A stretch of DNA of 64,000 bases from JAZKFT01 sp965246935 (GCA_965246935.1 CBDFGC010000008.1:620001-684000); one strand, 5' to 3'; positions 1-9,686 are shown, numbered from the stretch's first letter. Notes: generated by a model from the letters alone, not told the origin. Translations and numbers: made by a program.

Positions 1-1140
1 ATCCCAGGCAAGATTGCGGGCCGCTACTAATTGATCAGCAAATGCAGGTGCTTTCAAAGAAACAATAGCGGCCAATGCTTCGGCAATCCGCAATTTTTCT
101 GTGGCCCGGCGTACTTCGGCTGTTGTTTCATTCATAGAAGCGCTCAGCAAATCCCACTCATTGCCATAACTTACGGATTGCGATGGAAGTGCAGGATAGG
201 TTTTTTCTACATCTGTAAAAAAATCTTCTTCGTTCGATACCCGTACTGTGCGGTAATTATTAGTGGCTGCTTTGGCTGCTTTGGTAAACGGTTCTGCCAC
301 AAAGGTGGATAGATCGTCATGGCCAAAACCAAATGCACCGGCCACCTGATAAGGATAGATGGATGTAGCAGAAATGGTATCACATAAAGCATCGAGGCTA
401 TTGATTACTTTGCCAATATCGTTTGCGGTATCAATCGGTGTTTTTGATTTAATGGTAACCCTGCATTCGGCATAGCCACCAAAATTTCCTTTCAGCGGAT
501 ACCATTTCATCAGCACCGAAGAACCATCAAGCCCTGCATAACGATATAATAAATGTTTGCGATGGCGCAGGCTTTCCTGCGGCAATTGCGTACCATAACC
601 GCCTACGCCTTTCCAGCTATACTTAACACCACAGCCGGCCCATAGCGAACTTAATCCTAATGGCACCGTATTGTTTTCCATAGCCGTTGCCATGGTAAAA
701 CGGATGCTATACTTACGTTCCAGATGCCCGGCATAATACATGCCACGGATGGCTGCTTCTGTTGGTTGGGCGCCATAGCAACTCACTACGCTATTCATCT
801 GGCTGCTGATATGGCCCGACTTCATCGCATTCATTAATTGATTAAATTGTGATTCACTACGATATTTCTGATAGGTATTGATCCAGTAACTGCCATCGCA
901 ATTATAACGTGTCTGAAAATCAGGCAATTCATTTTTTGTAGCTTCTATCTTAGCCAGTTGAAAGTCCAGCATTTTCACAAACGCCGAATCGTACTGGGCT
1001 TCGTTGCCGCTCCACATATAATCCGTATGATCGTCGTTGGCTATGTATAAACGCTTTGCCGGCTGTGCATACGTATTTACTACTGGCCACCAGGCAATGA
1101 AGATGATCAGGGCAATGATATATTTAGGAGTGTATCGCAT
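1..1140 (-). CDS. GH38-like alpha-mannosidase, N-terminal part (cut by window edge)
   Basis: The coding region is open to the left edge, so only the first 380 codons are seen. A signal peptide (about residues 1-25, ending TYAQP) is followed by RLYIANDDHTDYMW (residues 30-43). This resembles the N-terminal zinc site of GH38 alpha-mannosidases, with H38 and D40 in the places of the metal-binding His and Asp. Segments such as FQTRYNCDGSYWI and AGLDGSSVLMKWY also fit the family. The expected role is trimming alpha-mannosides in the periplasm or at the surface. The ATG overlaps the stop of the upstream SIS gene by one base (TAATG), so the two are probably translationally coupled. The canonical HSHNDPGW-like motif is not fully kept, so it may be a divergent subfamily. 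The catalytic half of the protein cannot be checked. Confidence 0.7.
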   Translation of the reverse strand, partial: MRYTPKYIIALIIFIAWWPVVNTYAQPAKRLYIANDDHTDYMWSGNEAQYDSAFVKMLDFQLAKIEATKNELPDFQTRYNCDGSYWINTYQKYRSESQFNQLMNAMKSGHISSQMNSVVSCYGAQPTEAAIRGMYYAGHLERKYSIRFTMATAMENNTVPLGLSSLWAGCGVKYSWKGVGGYGTQLPQESLRHRKHLLYRYAGLDGSSVLMKWYPLKGNFGGYAECRVTIKSKTPIDTANDIGKVINSLDALCDTISATSIYPYQVAGAFGFGHDDLSTFVAEPFTKAAKAATNNYRTVRVSNEEDFFTDVEKTYPALPSQSVSYGNEWDLLSASMNETTAEVRRATEKLRIAEALAAIVSLKAPAFADQLVAARNLAWD

Positions 1141-2063
1141 TAAACTACTTCTGTTATTTTTCCACCTACGGTAAATGTTTCGCCGATACCTGATTGCTTT
1201 GCTAAATACCAGGCCATAAAATTGAATGGTACACTATTATGCAGTACCGAAAAATGTTCTTCGGCTAATGGTTCTTCCATTGTAAAAACAGTGGCCCCGG
1301 CTGCTGCTATTTTATCTGCCAGTTGAAGGCTACGGTTGTATGATTTTCCTTTGGCCATAATTTGTATAACAATGCTGTTTGCAGCCGTTTCTTTAGGCCC
1401 ATGATCGTACTGCGCCATCGGCATTCCGGTAAAACTCAGTTTGGTGCTTTCGCTCATAATCAAGGCTGCCTGCATAGCCGTTGCAATGTTTGGGCCGCTG
1501 CCAATAATGTAAATACCATGAATGTTTTTGGCGGTGATTAATTCATAAATAGCCGCTGCCATTTGTTTACCCTTTTCTTCATACACCGGCATTTGCCTGG
1601 TTAATAAATCAATAGCTGCTTTTGCATTAAAACCAAAGCCTTTAAATAATGCCAGCAACGTATTGATATAGGTTTTAGAGGAAGAATACTGCTCATCGCC
1701 TGCCAGTAAATCAATGACCGATACTACATTCGGCGCCGTACATAACGCACTGGCAGTATAATTAGAAATAGCAGTATATTGACTAAAACAATCCCTGCAC
1801 CATAATGCTTCTGTGCTTCTGCCCGATTGCGATAGAATAACCGCTTCCGAAAGCTTCTTACCGGTAAACAAATAATGAAAGAACTCCGATGCCATTTCCG
1901 GATATATATCAACGCCCATATATTTAAAAGCCAGCGGTGCAAAGTAGGACGAGCCCATACCAAGATAAGGTACCCGTAGTGGCAAATCGTACGCACGTGT
2001 ATGTTCCCAAAAGCCTGCTGCCTTCGCCGGTATTTCTGCTATTTCTGCATACTGCTGATCCAT
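1140..2063 (-). CDS. SIS-domain sugar isomerase/deaminase-like protein
   Basis: This 307-residue protein has two sugar-isomerase (SIS) folds of the type found in the C-terminal half of GlmS and in AgaS-like ketose/aldose isomerases. The phosphosugar-binding signatures are LGMGSSYFAP near residue 35, LSQSGRSTEAL near residue 77, and IYIIGSGPN followed by ESTKL in the second half. No glutaminase domain or signal peptide is present, so it is a cytosolic enzyme acting on a phosphorylated (amino)sugar. It starts 20 bases after the PQQ dehydrogenase and overlaps the GH38 gene by one base, so it belongs to the same operon. The exact substrate cannot be read from the sequence. Confidence 0.8.
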   Translation of the reverse strand: MDQQYAEIAEIPAKAAGFWEHTRAYDLPLRVPYLGMGSSYFAPLAFKYMGVDIYPEMASEFFHYLFTGKKLSEAVILSQSGRSTEALWCRDCFSQYTAISNYTASALCTAPNVVSVIDLLAGDEQYSSSKTYINTLLALFKGFGFNAKAAIDLLTRQMPVYEEKGKQMAAAIYELITAKNIHGIYIIGSGPNIATAMQAALIMSESTKLSFTGMPMAQYDHGPKETAANSIVIQIMAKGKSYNRSLQLADKIAAAGATVFTMEEPLAEEHFSVLHNSVPFNFMAWYLAKQSGIGETFTVGGKITEVV

Positions 2064-2083
2064 ACTACTTATCTGAATTATTT

Positions 2084-4285
2084 TTACTTTTTAGCTTCCG
2101 GTAAAGCAAACGCTACGTACGCATCACCTGTTTTTGCTTTTGCTTTTCCGCCGCCACCGCAGGCAATTACAATATATTGCCTGCCATTAACCTGGTACAC
2201 GGAAGGCGTAGCAAATCCTGCAGCCGGCAAATCGGCTTCCCATACTAATTGACCGGTGCGTTTGTTGTATGCACGAAATTTTGCATCTTTGGTTGCTGCA
2301 ATAAATAGCAGACCACCCGCTGTTACAACCGGCCCTCCAAAATTATCACTGCCTGTGTGTATGCCCCTGGCCTTGAATTCCGGGTAATCACCCAGTGTAT
2401 CTTTCCAGATTATTTTGCCCGTATTTAAGTTCAAAGCGGTAAGGGTACCCCAGGGCGGCATGTTGGCAGGATAACCTTCCTTAGTTAAAAAACGATTGTA
2501 CCCGGTAGCCATATAGGGCACTATGGTATTTTCATCTTTCGGTTTTGCATCATCTATGTAAGGCACATTATGTCCGGCCTTTATATCCAAAATAAAGGAT
2601 GCAATGGCGCCTTTCTCACCATCACTTAATTGCTTAAATGCGGGCATCATTCTCCTGCCCGAATTGAGCAACGAAATAAACGCCTCTTCTGTGTACGTTT
2701 TATTGACACCGATGAGTGAGGGATACACGCCGCTGCCTTCTCTGTTCGTACCGTGGCAACCAACACAGGTAGAACGGTACAAGGCTATACCCGCCTGCAA
2801 CTTTGTTTTGTTGGTAGCCGGGCCATCATCTTTTTGTACCGCTGCCATCGTAATGACATTGGCAGTCTGGTTGGAATTTACATACAGTATTCCAGACGTG
2901 GGATCAAAGGCAGGCCCACCCCATTCAGCACCGCCCAATGTACCGGGAAACAGTAGCGTTCCTTTTGCAGAGGGCGGGGTGTAATAGCTGCCCTTGTTGA
3001 ACCCGGCAAATCTTTTTTTAATATCCTGGTACGATGAATCCGGAACCAGTGTATTCAGATCAGCTTCCGTGAATGTTTGCTTGCAAAAGGGTTCAATAAA
3101 TGACGGAACCGGTTGGGTAGCAGCTAATTTTTCCCCTTCTAATTCCGACGTTGCTGGCATGGGTGTTTCTACAATTGGGTACACCGGATTGCCTGTTTCT
3201 TTATCCAGCAAAAAAAGAAAACCGCTCTTTGTTACCTGTGCAATGGCATCCCGTTTTTTACCATCTTTTGTTATCGTAACCAACATGGGAGCAGCTGGTG
3301 GATCCCGGTCCCAGACATCATGATGCACCGTTTGAAAATGCCAGATTCTTTTGCCGGTCTCTGCTTGTAAGGCAAGCACACAATTCGCATATAAATTATT
3401 ACCCTTTCGTTTACCGCCGTAAAAATCATACGTGGCCGAACCAATAGGAGCAAATACAATTCCTTTTTCTTCATCCAGACAAAAACCTGCCCATGCATTT
3501 ACGCCGCCTGCATGCAGGTAAGCCTCCTTATCATCCCATGATTCGTAGCCGGTTTCGCCGGGTAGCGGTATGGTATGAAAGATCCACCGGATGGCGCCGG
3601 TATGTACATCGTAAGCCCTGATGTGGCCCGGCGCCGCACCTGCTTCTTCCGCTACACGGGTACCTACAATAATCAGGTCTTTGTAAATAGTACCAGGGGT
3701 AGTGCTTGTTACATACAAGTCCTTTACGTACCTGTCTAATCCATCGTGTAAATCCACAGCGCCATTATTCCCGAATGCAATTATTTTTTTACCCGTAACC
3801 GCATTGATACAGTAGAGCGATAAACCAGCCGTGTAATAAATACATTCACCATTTATATCATCTTTAAAATAGGTAACGCCACGGCATACATTGATGGATA
3901 GTTTTTCGCCTTCGGTAGCGCCACTTTCCGCAGCACCAGGATTAAAAGTCCATTTTTCGTCACCGGTAGCAGCATCCACGGCAAACAAAACCAATTGCGG
4001 CGAAACACCATATAAAGTATTGCCTACAATGATCGGGTTCACCTGTATCTGGCTGGAATTATTGGCATCGTACGTATGATACACCCAGGCTACCTGCAGA
4101 TTTTTTACATTTATCGTGTCAACCTGATTAAGTGCAGAATAATGCGTTCTGCCATTGTCGCCACCATATACTTCCCAGCTATTATACTGATTTTCTTTTT
4201 TAGCATCCGAGCAGGCCAATAGCAGTAGCATCCACAAGCATGGCCAATGGTTATGAAATGGTATTTTCTGCTGTTTGCAATTCAT
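2084..4285 (-). CDS. PQQ-dependent dehydrogenase lipoprotein with inserted cytochrome c domain
   Basis: This 733-residue lipoprotein (LLLAC, Cys25) has quinoprotein beta-propeller repeats, for example FAVDAATGDEKW (101-112) and ALQAETGKRIW (305-315). The DVWDRDPP motif (323-330) and the closing repeats GGPVVTAGGLLFIAATKDAKF and RQYIVIACGGGGKA are typical of membrane glucose or alcohol dehydrogenases. A cytochrome c module with CVGCH (507-511) and a likely axial Met in RRMMPAF (about 544-550) is inserted before the last propeller blades. It should oxidise a sugar or alcohol outside the cytoplasm and pass electrons to its own heme. It lies inside a glycan-degradation locus, so the substrate is probably a released saccharide, but that is inference. 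Confidence 0.88.
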   Translation of the reverse strand: MNCKQQKIPFHNHWPCLWMLLLLACSDAKKENQYNSWEVYGGDNGRTHYSALNQVDTINVKNLQVAWVYHTYDANNSSQIQVNPIIVGNTLYGVSPQLVLFAVDAATGDEKWTFNPGAAESGATEGEKLSINVCRGVTYFKDDINGECIYYTAGLSLYCINAVTGKKIIAFGNNGAVDLHDGLDRYVKDLYVTSTTPGTIYKDLIIVGTRVAEEAGAAPGHIRAYDVHTGAIRWIFHTIPLPGETGYESWDDKEAYLHAGGVNAWAGFCLDEEKGIVFAPIGSATYDFYGGKRKGNNLYANCVLALQAETGKRIWHFQTVHHDVWDRDPPAAPMLVTITKDGKKRDAIAQVTKSGFLFLLDKETGNPVYPIVETPMPATSELEGEKLAATQPVPSFIEPFCKQTFTEADLNTLVPDSSYQDIKKRFAGFNKGSYYTPPSAKGTLLFPGTLGGAEWGGPAFDPTSGILYVNSNQTANVITMAAVQKDDGPATNKTKLQAGIALYRSTCVGCHGTNREGSGVYPSLIGVNKTYTEEAFISLLNSGRRMMPAFKQLSDGEKGAIASFILDIKAGHNVPYIDDAKPKDENTIVPYMATGYNRFLTKEGYPANMPPWGTLTALNLNTGKIIWKDTLGDYPEFKARGIHTGSDNFGGPVVTAGGLLFIAATKDAKFRAYNKRTGQLVWEADLPAAGFATPSVYQVNGRQYIVIACGGGGKAKAKTGDAYVAFALPEAKK

Positions 4286-4367
4286 TGTATCGTACTAATA
4301 AACAGGTATTGTCTGCTACACTTTTATAACTAAGTAGTAATATAAAATTACGTTAGATCAATTATGA

Positions 4368-4462
4368 GTCATTGCGTCCGCCGCGGCGGATGCCCGTGGC
4401 AATCCCCATGAATTACCGGGGAGATTGCTTCGTCGGGCATCCGCCTGGGCGGACGCAATGAC
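4368..4462. repeat. 95-bp REP-like palindromic element, copy 1
   Basis: The ends GTCATTGCGTCC and GGACGCAATGAC are exact reverse complements. The whole 29-base arms differ at only two central positions. An inner hairpin pairs GGCAATCCCC with GGGGAGATTGC. A degenerate copy with the same left arm is at 60678-60769. The element sits in the 250-base gap between the GH-D-like gene and the PQQ dehydrogenase gene. It could fold in RNA and act as a stability or attenuation hairpin, but the shape is that of a dispersed REP-like repeat. Confidence 0.85.
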
Positions 4463-4535
4463 GGCAGGATTAATCTACTCTTATTGTGTTCAGATACTTA
4501 TTATTTTCTACATTAATCTTTATTGTTAGCCAGGT

Positions 4536-7046
4536 TTATTTCGATTTATTAAAACTCATTTTCCAGGTTACTTCGGCATTAGTATTATTCGTTATACTGA
4601 TTTCATAAATGGAGGCTTCTTTGTCCAACATTTTTATTTCGCATTTGGCATTTCCGGCAGTGCATTGCTTTACGGAGTAACCATTGGCAGCGATAATTAT
4701 TTTATACGCTTCATTTGCAATTAGTTTGGAAGTTCCGGTCATTATGTTTGTCTGAGGCTGCCATTCAGGATATTTGCTCATGTCCAGGTAACCCTGTAAC
4801 ATATGCCTGCTGGTGGACAGGAATTGCGGATAATTTTTCGCCTCATGCACCGCCATTACTCTTGCCTCACCCGGCCTTAGCTCTTGCTCCAGTTTTTCGG
4901 TACCGGCTATTTTTCCAATATAATTCCAGTTCCAGAAATCAAATACATAATAGCTTTTTGTTTTATTGAAGCCCAATCCGCCATCATCCGTTTTATTGCC
5001 CAATGAAACATTGACTACTGAAGGCAACATTTTTTTGGGAATAAACTGGGAATCCGAAGATCCATAAGGGCTTACATCTTTCGGCCATTCTTCTCCTTCA
5101 ATTTTGCAATTGTAAAAAGTAACGATATGCCAATCAGGCTTCACAGTAAAATCATATACTTCAGGATACGTTTTCCCCGAAAAAGCATCAATAGGTTTTG
5201 CACTTACAGCAGGTGCTGACAACAACGGCACTGCCCTTGATAAATCATACAACTGATCACTGCTCATTTTTTCAAAATACTTACCTATTTCCAATCTGCC
5301 GCTGGTAGTACACGTCATGGTAATGGCTGCCCGCCAGCCGTCACGGGTTTTGTTGGGGTACACATGGCCGGGATTAATGGGATCGCAATCGTAATTAACC
5401 ACCATCCGGTTTTTGTACCAGCGCAGGCCCGTTTTGGAAATCCTTCCGGGGTACACCCGGTCGTTATCGCCTTCAGTTCGCTGTGTAGTGATTACTCCTA
5501 AACATATATCGCCATACGGTGGTATACGTTCCTGCACATCCCTGTTTGGGCCGAGGCCATCGTAAGCTAATTTGAAAATATTCCGGTACACGGATGTAGT
5601 GGTAGCATACTTATCTTCAAAGCCACCATCATAAGACCAGCCAGTTTCAGGATAGTCGAATTTAATTCCCTGAACACCGCCGTTTTTTAAATTCTGATAC
5701 ACTGATTTCATGTGACCGATAAATCCCGGATCGGTAAAATCATAAGTCCAGTAAATAGCCGTACTATCACCATTTCTTCCCCACCAGCCTACCCGACCTT
5801 TTGATCTTTTTGCATACGGATTATTGAAAAGGAGTTGGTCAGGATGTTGCAGGCAGTAATCTTCGGAGCGTTTGGCAGTCTGGCAATAAATAAACGGAAC
5901 GCCGCCCATACTACGAATTTTCGTTCCCCACTTCACGATGGTTTCGTATGGTTGTAATAATTGGCCGCCTTTATATTTTTGCCAATGGGCATCATCCCAC
6001 CACCCTTGCTGATTATTAGGTAAGGCATAATCATCCGGCTCCAACCGAAGGCCAACCGGGGTATATTTTAAGAAATCCGTTTTAACGATTTCGTTCATTT
6101 TATCTACGGTACCGGTGGAGTTATCGGCAAAGCCATCACCACCATATTTTTGAATAAAGGCATACCAGAAATTAAGGATCGGAATCGTAACCCCTTTAAT
6201 GTCTACATGATTTGACAAACGCAAGGCATCTGCATATTTCTCTAAGGCTTCAAAGCGGTTATTGGTTGTAAAATCAATATAGAATTTATCTTTAAAAATA
6301 TATTTTGAATTAGCATCAATTAATTTACCAACCGGGTCCATGGCGGTTAATTGCAGGGAAAGCTGATTTTGCTGTTTAACAACCATTGCCCGTTTCTGAA
6401 ATTCATGGTACGTTAATCCACCAATTACCAATGATTGTTTTTGTTGTCCGCTCTTTCCAAAAGTGGCCAGTAAATTATTGAAACAATTCAATGTATCTGC
6501 TGGGGAAACTTTTGTAAAAGCAACCCCATCTTCACCATCCAGCGTTTTGTACGCATCAAAGCTAAAACCTTTGTAGGCGGTAGCTTTCAGTGGCATGAAT
6601 TGCATGACCCGCAGTTCGGTATTAGTCGTGTTGTTAACTCCACTATTTAAAGCAATGGCTCCCTTATCATCATACATATATACTTCTAAAATAATGGAGG
6701 GCTGGCTTTGCTTTGTTCCTTCGATGGTAATTTGTTTGCCACTGCCTAATTCATCGCTCATCTTTTGATCGTACCATTTGAATTTGTAGCCATCGCTGGA
6801 AACGAATTGGTTGATCTGGAAAACCGCATCTTCAATTTTTACTTTCTGATCGCTTTTATCGGTGATGGAGTAACTACCGTTAGCCGGGTTGAAAGTAAAT
6901 TCAGCAAAGCGATTGCTCCACGTAGCAGGGTGGGCTTTTTCCTGGGCTAACAATTGTTGTGGCAATACTATCCATGCCAGGCTTACTACCAATAAGAGGG
7001 TTCCTTTTCTGACCTGGTTAATTATATGAGTCATTCGTTTTGTCAT
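4536..7046 (-). CDS. Secreted clan GH-D-like glycoside hydrolase (alpha-galactosidase/GH36-type fold)
   Basis: An 836-residue secreted protein with a signal peptide ending near LLAQE (residue 36). It has an N-terminal beta-rich region (about 40-280), then a TIM-barrel with VGLRLEPDDYAL (331-342), VPFIYCQTAK (383-392) and VQGIKFDYPETGW (458-470). D464 is a plausible nucleophile by analogy with the KxDY/F motif of GH27/GH31/GH36 enzymes. The C-terminal part (about 640-836) looks like an all-beta domain. The match to any single CAZy family is loose, so it may be an uncharacterised branch. The start could also be the second Met four codons later. It is in the same direction as the mannosidases and is expected to cleave an alpha-linked sugar from the same glycan. 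Confidence 0.65.
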   Translation of the reverse strand: MTKRMTHIINQVRKGTLLLVVSLAWIVLPQQLLAQEKAHPATWSNRFAEFTFNPANGSYSITDKSDQKVKIEDAVFQINQFVSSDGYKFKWYDQKMSDELGSGKQITIEGTKQSQPSIILEVYMYDDKGAIALNSGVNNTTNTELRVMQFMPLKATAYKGFSFDAYKTLDGEDGVAFTKVSPADTLNCFNNLLATFGKSGQQKQSLVIGGLTYHEFQKRAMVVKQQNQLSLQLTAMDPVGKLIDANSKYIFKDKFYIDFTTNNRFEALEKYADALRLSNHVDIKGVTIPILNFWYAFIQKYGGDGFADNSTGTVDKMNEIVKTDFLKYTPVGLRLEPDDYALPNNQQGWWDDAHWQKYKGGQLLQPYETIVKWGTKIRSMGGVPFIYCQTAKRSEDYCLQHPDQLLFNNPYAKRSKGRVGWWGRNGDSTAIYWTYDFTDPGFIGHMKSVYQNLKNGGVQGIKFDYPETGWSYDGGFEDKYATTTSVYRNIFKLAYDGLGPNRDVQERIPPYGDICLGVITTQRTEGDNDRVYPGRISKTGLRWYKNRMVVNYDCDPINPGHVYPNKTRDGWRAAITMTCTTSGRLEIGKYFEKMSSDQLYDLSRAVPLLSAPAVSAKPIDAFSGKTYPEVYDFTVKPDWHIVTFYNCKIEGEEWPKDVSPYGSSDSQFIPKKMLPSVVNVSLGNKTDDGGLGFNKTKSYYVFDFWNWNYIGKIAGTEKLEQELRPGEARVMAVHEAKNYPQFLSTSRHMLQGYLDMSKYPEWQPQTNIMTGTSKLIANEAYKIIIAANGYSVKQCTAGNAKCEIKMLDKEASIYEISITNNTNAEVTWKMSFNKSK

Positions 7047-7173
7047 TGATTTTTATACCAGATGATGAGGTTAGTTTACTTTTTTTAGATAGCGTGTAGG
7101 AACAATAACCATTCTTACCATTACGTAGCTACAGGTTAATTCTTATTAAATTCGACGGTAAATCATTCCCGCT

Positions 7174-8373
7174 TTATTGTTGATTGATCCGTTGTTTAAT
7201 TTCGCCGGTCAATTTATTTTTCAAAATAATTTTGGTATCGCCATTTGGCAGGGCTTCCTGTTTTATTAAGTAAAATGTTTCGTCGTAGGATTCAGGTTCT
7301 TCTTTCTCCGCCGCATCGATACCACCCCGCCAGTCGTTCAGGATGACGGGTTCCCACTGCCTGGTTTTTACGGATGCGAATGCTGCATCTAAAATGGCGT
7401 TGACCACATAACCATCATAAAAAGTTTCTAATGGCGGACGGTTCTTTTCAATAGCTTCAAACATATCGGTAAACATATTGGGATAGCCCAATTCGTGGGC
7501 TTCATCACCTACCGGAAACAACCAGCCATTACTTATTTCTGATTTTTCTGCTACATAATTGTCTTTATTATTTTTACCCGTACTGAACACTTCAAACCCG
7601 GTCCGCAGAAAACTATTCAGCCAGATACTACCCTCTGTTCCCATTACTTCATCCCGTAAATCCATCCCTCCTCTAAAAGTCCAGCTTACTTCAAATTGCC
7701 CGATGGCACCGTTTGCATATTTTACCAGGCCAATCGCATTATCTTCTGCTTCTATCGGGTGAACCTGTGTGCCTGCCCAGCACATTACTTCCAACGGCTT
7801 TATATTTTTACCAATAAAATTTCTGCCTATTTCCACACAATGGCAGGCCAGGTCTATAATGGCGCCGCCACCGGATTTGTCTTTGTCCCAAAACCAATCA
7901 CTGTGTGGGCCCGGATGTGCTTCCCGTGATTTAGTCCACAACACTTTGCCAATGCTTCCTTCTTTGATACTACTCATTGACTTCAAAAACTTAGGCGTGT
8001 AGCACAGGTCTTCCAGGTAACCACCAAAAATGCCAGCCGCCTCAACCAACTGCAGTATCCGCCAGGCTTCAGCGGCTGTGCGGCCCAACGGCTTAGTACA
8101 CAGCACATGTTTTTTTGCTTTTGCACAGGCTTCCACTGCTGTTTCGTGCAGGTGGTTAGGCAGCGATATTAGTACTACATCAACCTCCGGCTGATTAATT
8201 GCCTCCGCCATATCGTTGGTAAAATGTGGCAATTGGTAATCTGCTGCAAAACGCCGGGCATTATTGATATCTCTTGAATAAACGGTATACACAAAATCTT
8301 TGCGCCGTTGAGCGTGTAAGGAGGTGGCATAAAAACGAGCAATGAAACCTGAACCCAACATCGCAATTTTCAT
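7174..8373 (-). CDS. Cytosolic Gfo/Idh/MocA family oxidoreductase
   Basis: This 399-residue protein has an N-terminal Rossmann fold beginning MKIAMLGSGFIARFY (glycine-rich NAD(P) site) and the family signature in the form CTKPLGRTA (about residues 93-101), where Thr replaces the usual Glu of EKP. The substrate-domain segment GGGAIIDLACHCVEIGRNF carries the conserved Asp and His seen in inositol and glucose-fructose dehydrogenases. No export signal is visible. Members oxidise or isomerise sugars and polyols using bound or free NAD(P). It lies in the mannoside locus upstream of the GH-D-like gene and may handle the released monosaccharide. The substrate is unknown. Confidence 0.88.
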   Translation of the reverse strand: MKIAMLGSGFIARFYATSLHAQRRKDFVYTVYSRDINNARRFAADYQLPHFTNDMAEAINQPEVDVVLISLPNHLHETAVEACAKAKKHVLCTKPLGRTAAEAWRILQLVEAAGIFGGYLEDLCYTPKFLKSMSSIKEGSIGKVLWTKSREAHPGPHSDWFWDKDKSGGGAIIDLACHCVEIGRNFIGKNIKPLEVMCWAGTQVHPIEAEDNAIGLVKYANGAIGQFEVSWTFRGGMDLRDEVMGTEGSIWLNSFLRTGFEVFSTGKNNKDNYVAEKSEISNGWLFPVGDEAHELGYPNMFTDMFEAIEKNRPPLETFYDGYVVNAILDAAFASVKTRQWEPVILNDWRGGIDAAEKEEPESYDETFYLIKQEALPNGDTKIILKNKLTGEIKQRINQQ

Positions 8374-8432
8374 CTGTTACCTGCTTTTATAATGATCAAA
8401 ATATAATGTTTACCATCAACATCACTAAGTTA

Positions 8433-8626
8433 AGCCCTGAAAGGGCGTGATAGCATAGCGCAGGGTGCAGCCCTGCGTTCGATATTGAATTCCAATTCAG
8501 CAAGCCCTGAAAGGGCGGCATAATAGCTCATGCTATTACGCCCTTTCAGGGCTTTGGATTCGATCTCTTTTCATCATCATATCCGCCGCGGCGGACTATG
8601 CTATATTATTATGCCCTTTCAGGGCT
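8433..8626. repeat. Cluster of four AGCCCTGAAAGGGC repeats
   Basis: The 14-mer AGCCCTGAAAGGGC occurs at 8433-8446 and 8503-8516, and its reverse complement occurs at 8540-8553 and 8613-8626. The segment between also holds CGCAGGGTGCAGCCCTGCG and the GC-rich CCGCCGCGGCGG. The cluster fills the 374-base gap between two PUL genes and has no coding potential. The paired inverted copies would form hairpins in transcripts of either strand. Confidence 0.85.
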
Positions 8627-8747
8627 CTCGATTTATTAAGTTAATAACATGATTACACTGTTAACCAAATCTTTTAACTCCTAAATTCCGTTCTGAGAAT
8701 ACATGCGGGGGCAATCCCTCAAATTATTTAATTAATAATGTAAAATC

Positions 8748-9686
8748 TTACCATTTAAAAACATCCTTTACATATTTCCTGCTTCGTTTCCAATCCTCTT
8801 TTAACGGATTGGAAGGGATAAAGTCTTTTTCGAAAGCCAGTTCAATGGCAGCGCTGCCTTTAAAATTTTGTGCCTTTAATGCTTTTGCAATTGCCGGAAA
8901 ATCAGTTGCCCCCTGCCCTAAGTACTCTGTCCATTTACCATTGGCATACTGGTCGCGTATATGCAGGTAAACAATTTGCTTTCCATACGTGTTAATAAAA
9001 TCAACCGGGTTTATACCGGCCCTGATTAGCCAGTTCAGATCGGGGCCTAAATTGATATCGGGGATGCGGGCCAGCGTTCCCTTTAAATCATGCATACCGT
9101 TTGTTACTTCGTAGGTATGGTTGTGCAGGTTAGGCACCACCTCATTGTTTTGACAAACAAGTAAAATCTTTTGTAAGATATCGGCCTGTGCATCCAGTTC
9201 TGCTTCTGTTTTAGGCTCCGGTTTATCACCTACTGAAATACCAAATGTTTTACCTTTTACTTGGTGTAACCTAGAGACGATTAGTTCAACATCATCCAGT
9301 ATTTCTTTGTGTTTACCTGCATCCCACATTTTAATTCCTACACCGTAGGAGGTACCTGAAACGGGGAAATTATATTTTTTAATATACCCGTTAATTCTTG
9401 TTACCGAATCATCATAACGCAACACACTTTCCATTAATTCAACGCCATCAATGCCTGCAGCACTCATGTCGGCAAAAACCGTTTCCAGGTTTGGTGTGCA
9501 GTCCCATTTGGGCGGATATTTACTTGCATATACCCACAGATGGCCATTCACTTTTATGGTTGCCTTATTGTTGTTAGCAAATAGGTCGTTGGCAAAATCC
9601 TGTATCAGCATAGCTCCTCCTGCTGCAATGGCAGATTGCCGGATGAATCTTCTTCGGGAAGAAAGATGATTATTTGGTTGTTCCAT
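8748..9686 (-). CDS. Exported sugar phosphate isomerase/epimerase-like TIM-barrel protein
   Basis: This 312-residue protein opens with a twin-arginine signal (SSRRRFIRQSAIAAGGAML, residues 9-27). The mature part has the AP-endonuclease-2/xylose-isomerase-like TIM-barrel pattern: MSAAGIDGVELMES, PNLHNHTYEV, INLGPDLNWLIRAGINPVDF, and IVYLHIRDQY, with metal-binding His, Asp and Glu at strand ends (final AAIELAFE). Such proteins isomerise, epimerise or eliminate from sugars and keto-sugars. Export by Tat implies a cofactor or metal loaded in the cytoplasm and action in the periplasm. It sits between the GH92 gene and a Gfo/Idh/MocA gene. That pairing is common in Bacteroidota and suggests sequential steps on the same sugar. 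Confidence 0.8.
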   Translation of the reverse strand: MEQPNNHLSSRRRFIRQSAIAAGGAMLIQDFANDLFANNNKATIKVNGHLWVYASKYPPKWDCTPNLETVFADMSAAGIDGVELMESVLRYDDSVTRINGYIKKYNFPVSGTSYGVGIKMWDAGKHKEILDDVELIVSRLHQVKGKTFGISVGDKPEPKTEAELDAQADILQKILLVCQNNEVVPNLHNHTYEVTNGMHDLKGTLARIPDINLGPDLNWLIRAGINPVDFINTYGKQIVYLHIRDQYANGKWTEYLGQGATDFPAIAKALKAQNFKGSAAIELAFEKDFIPSNPLKEDWKRSRKYVKDVFKW

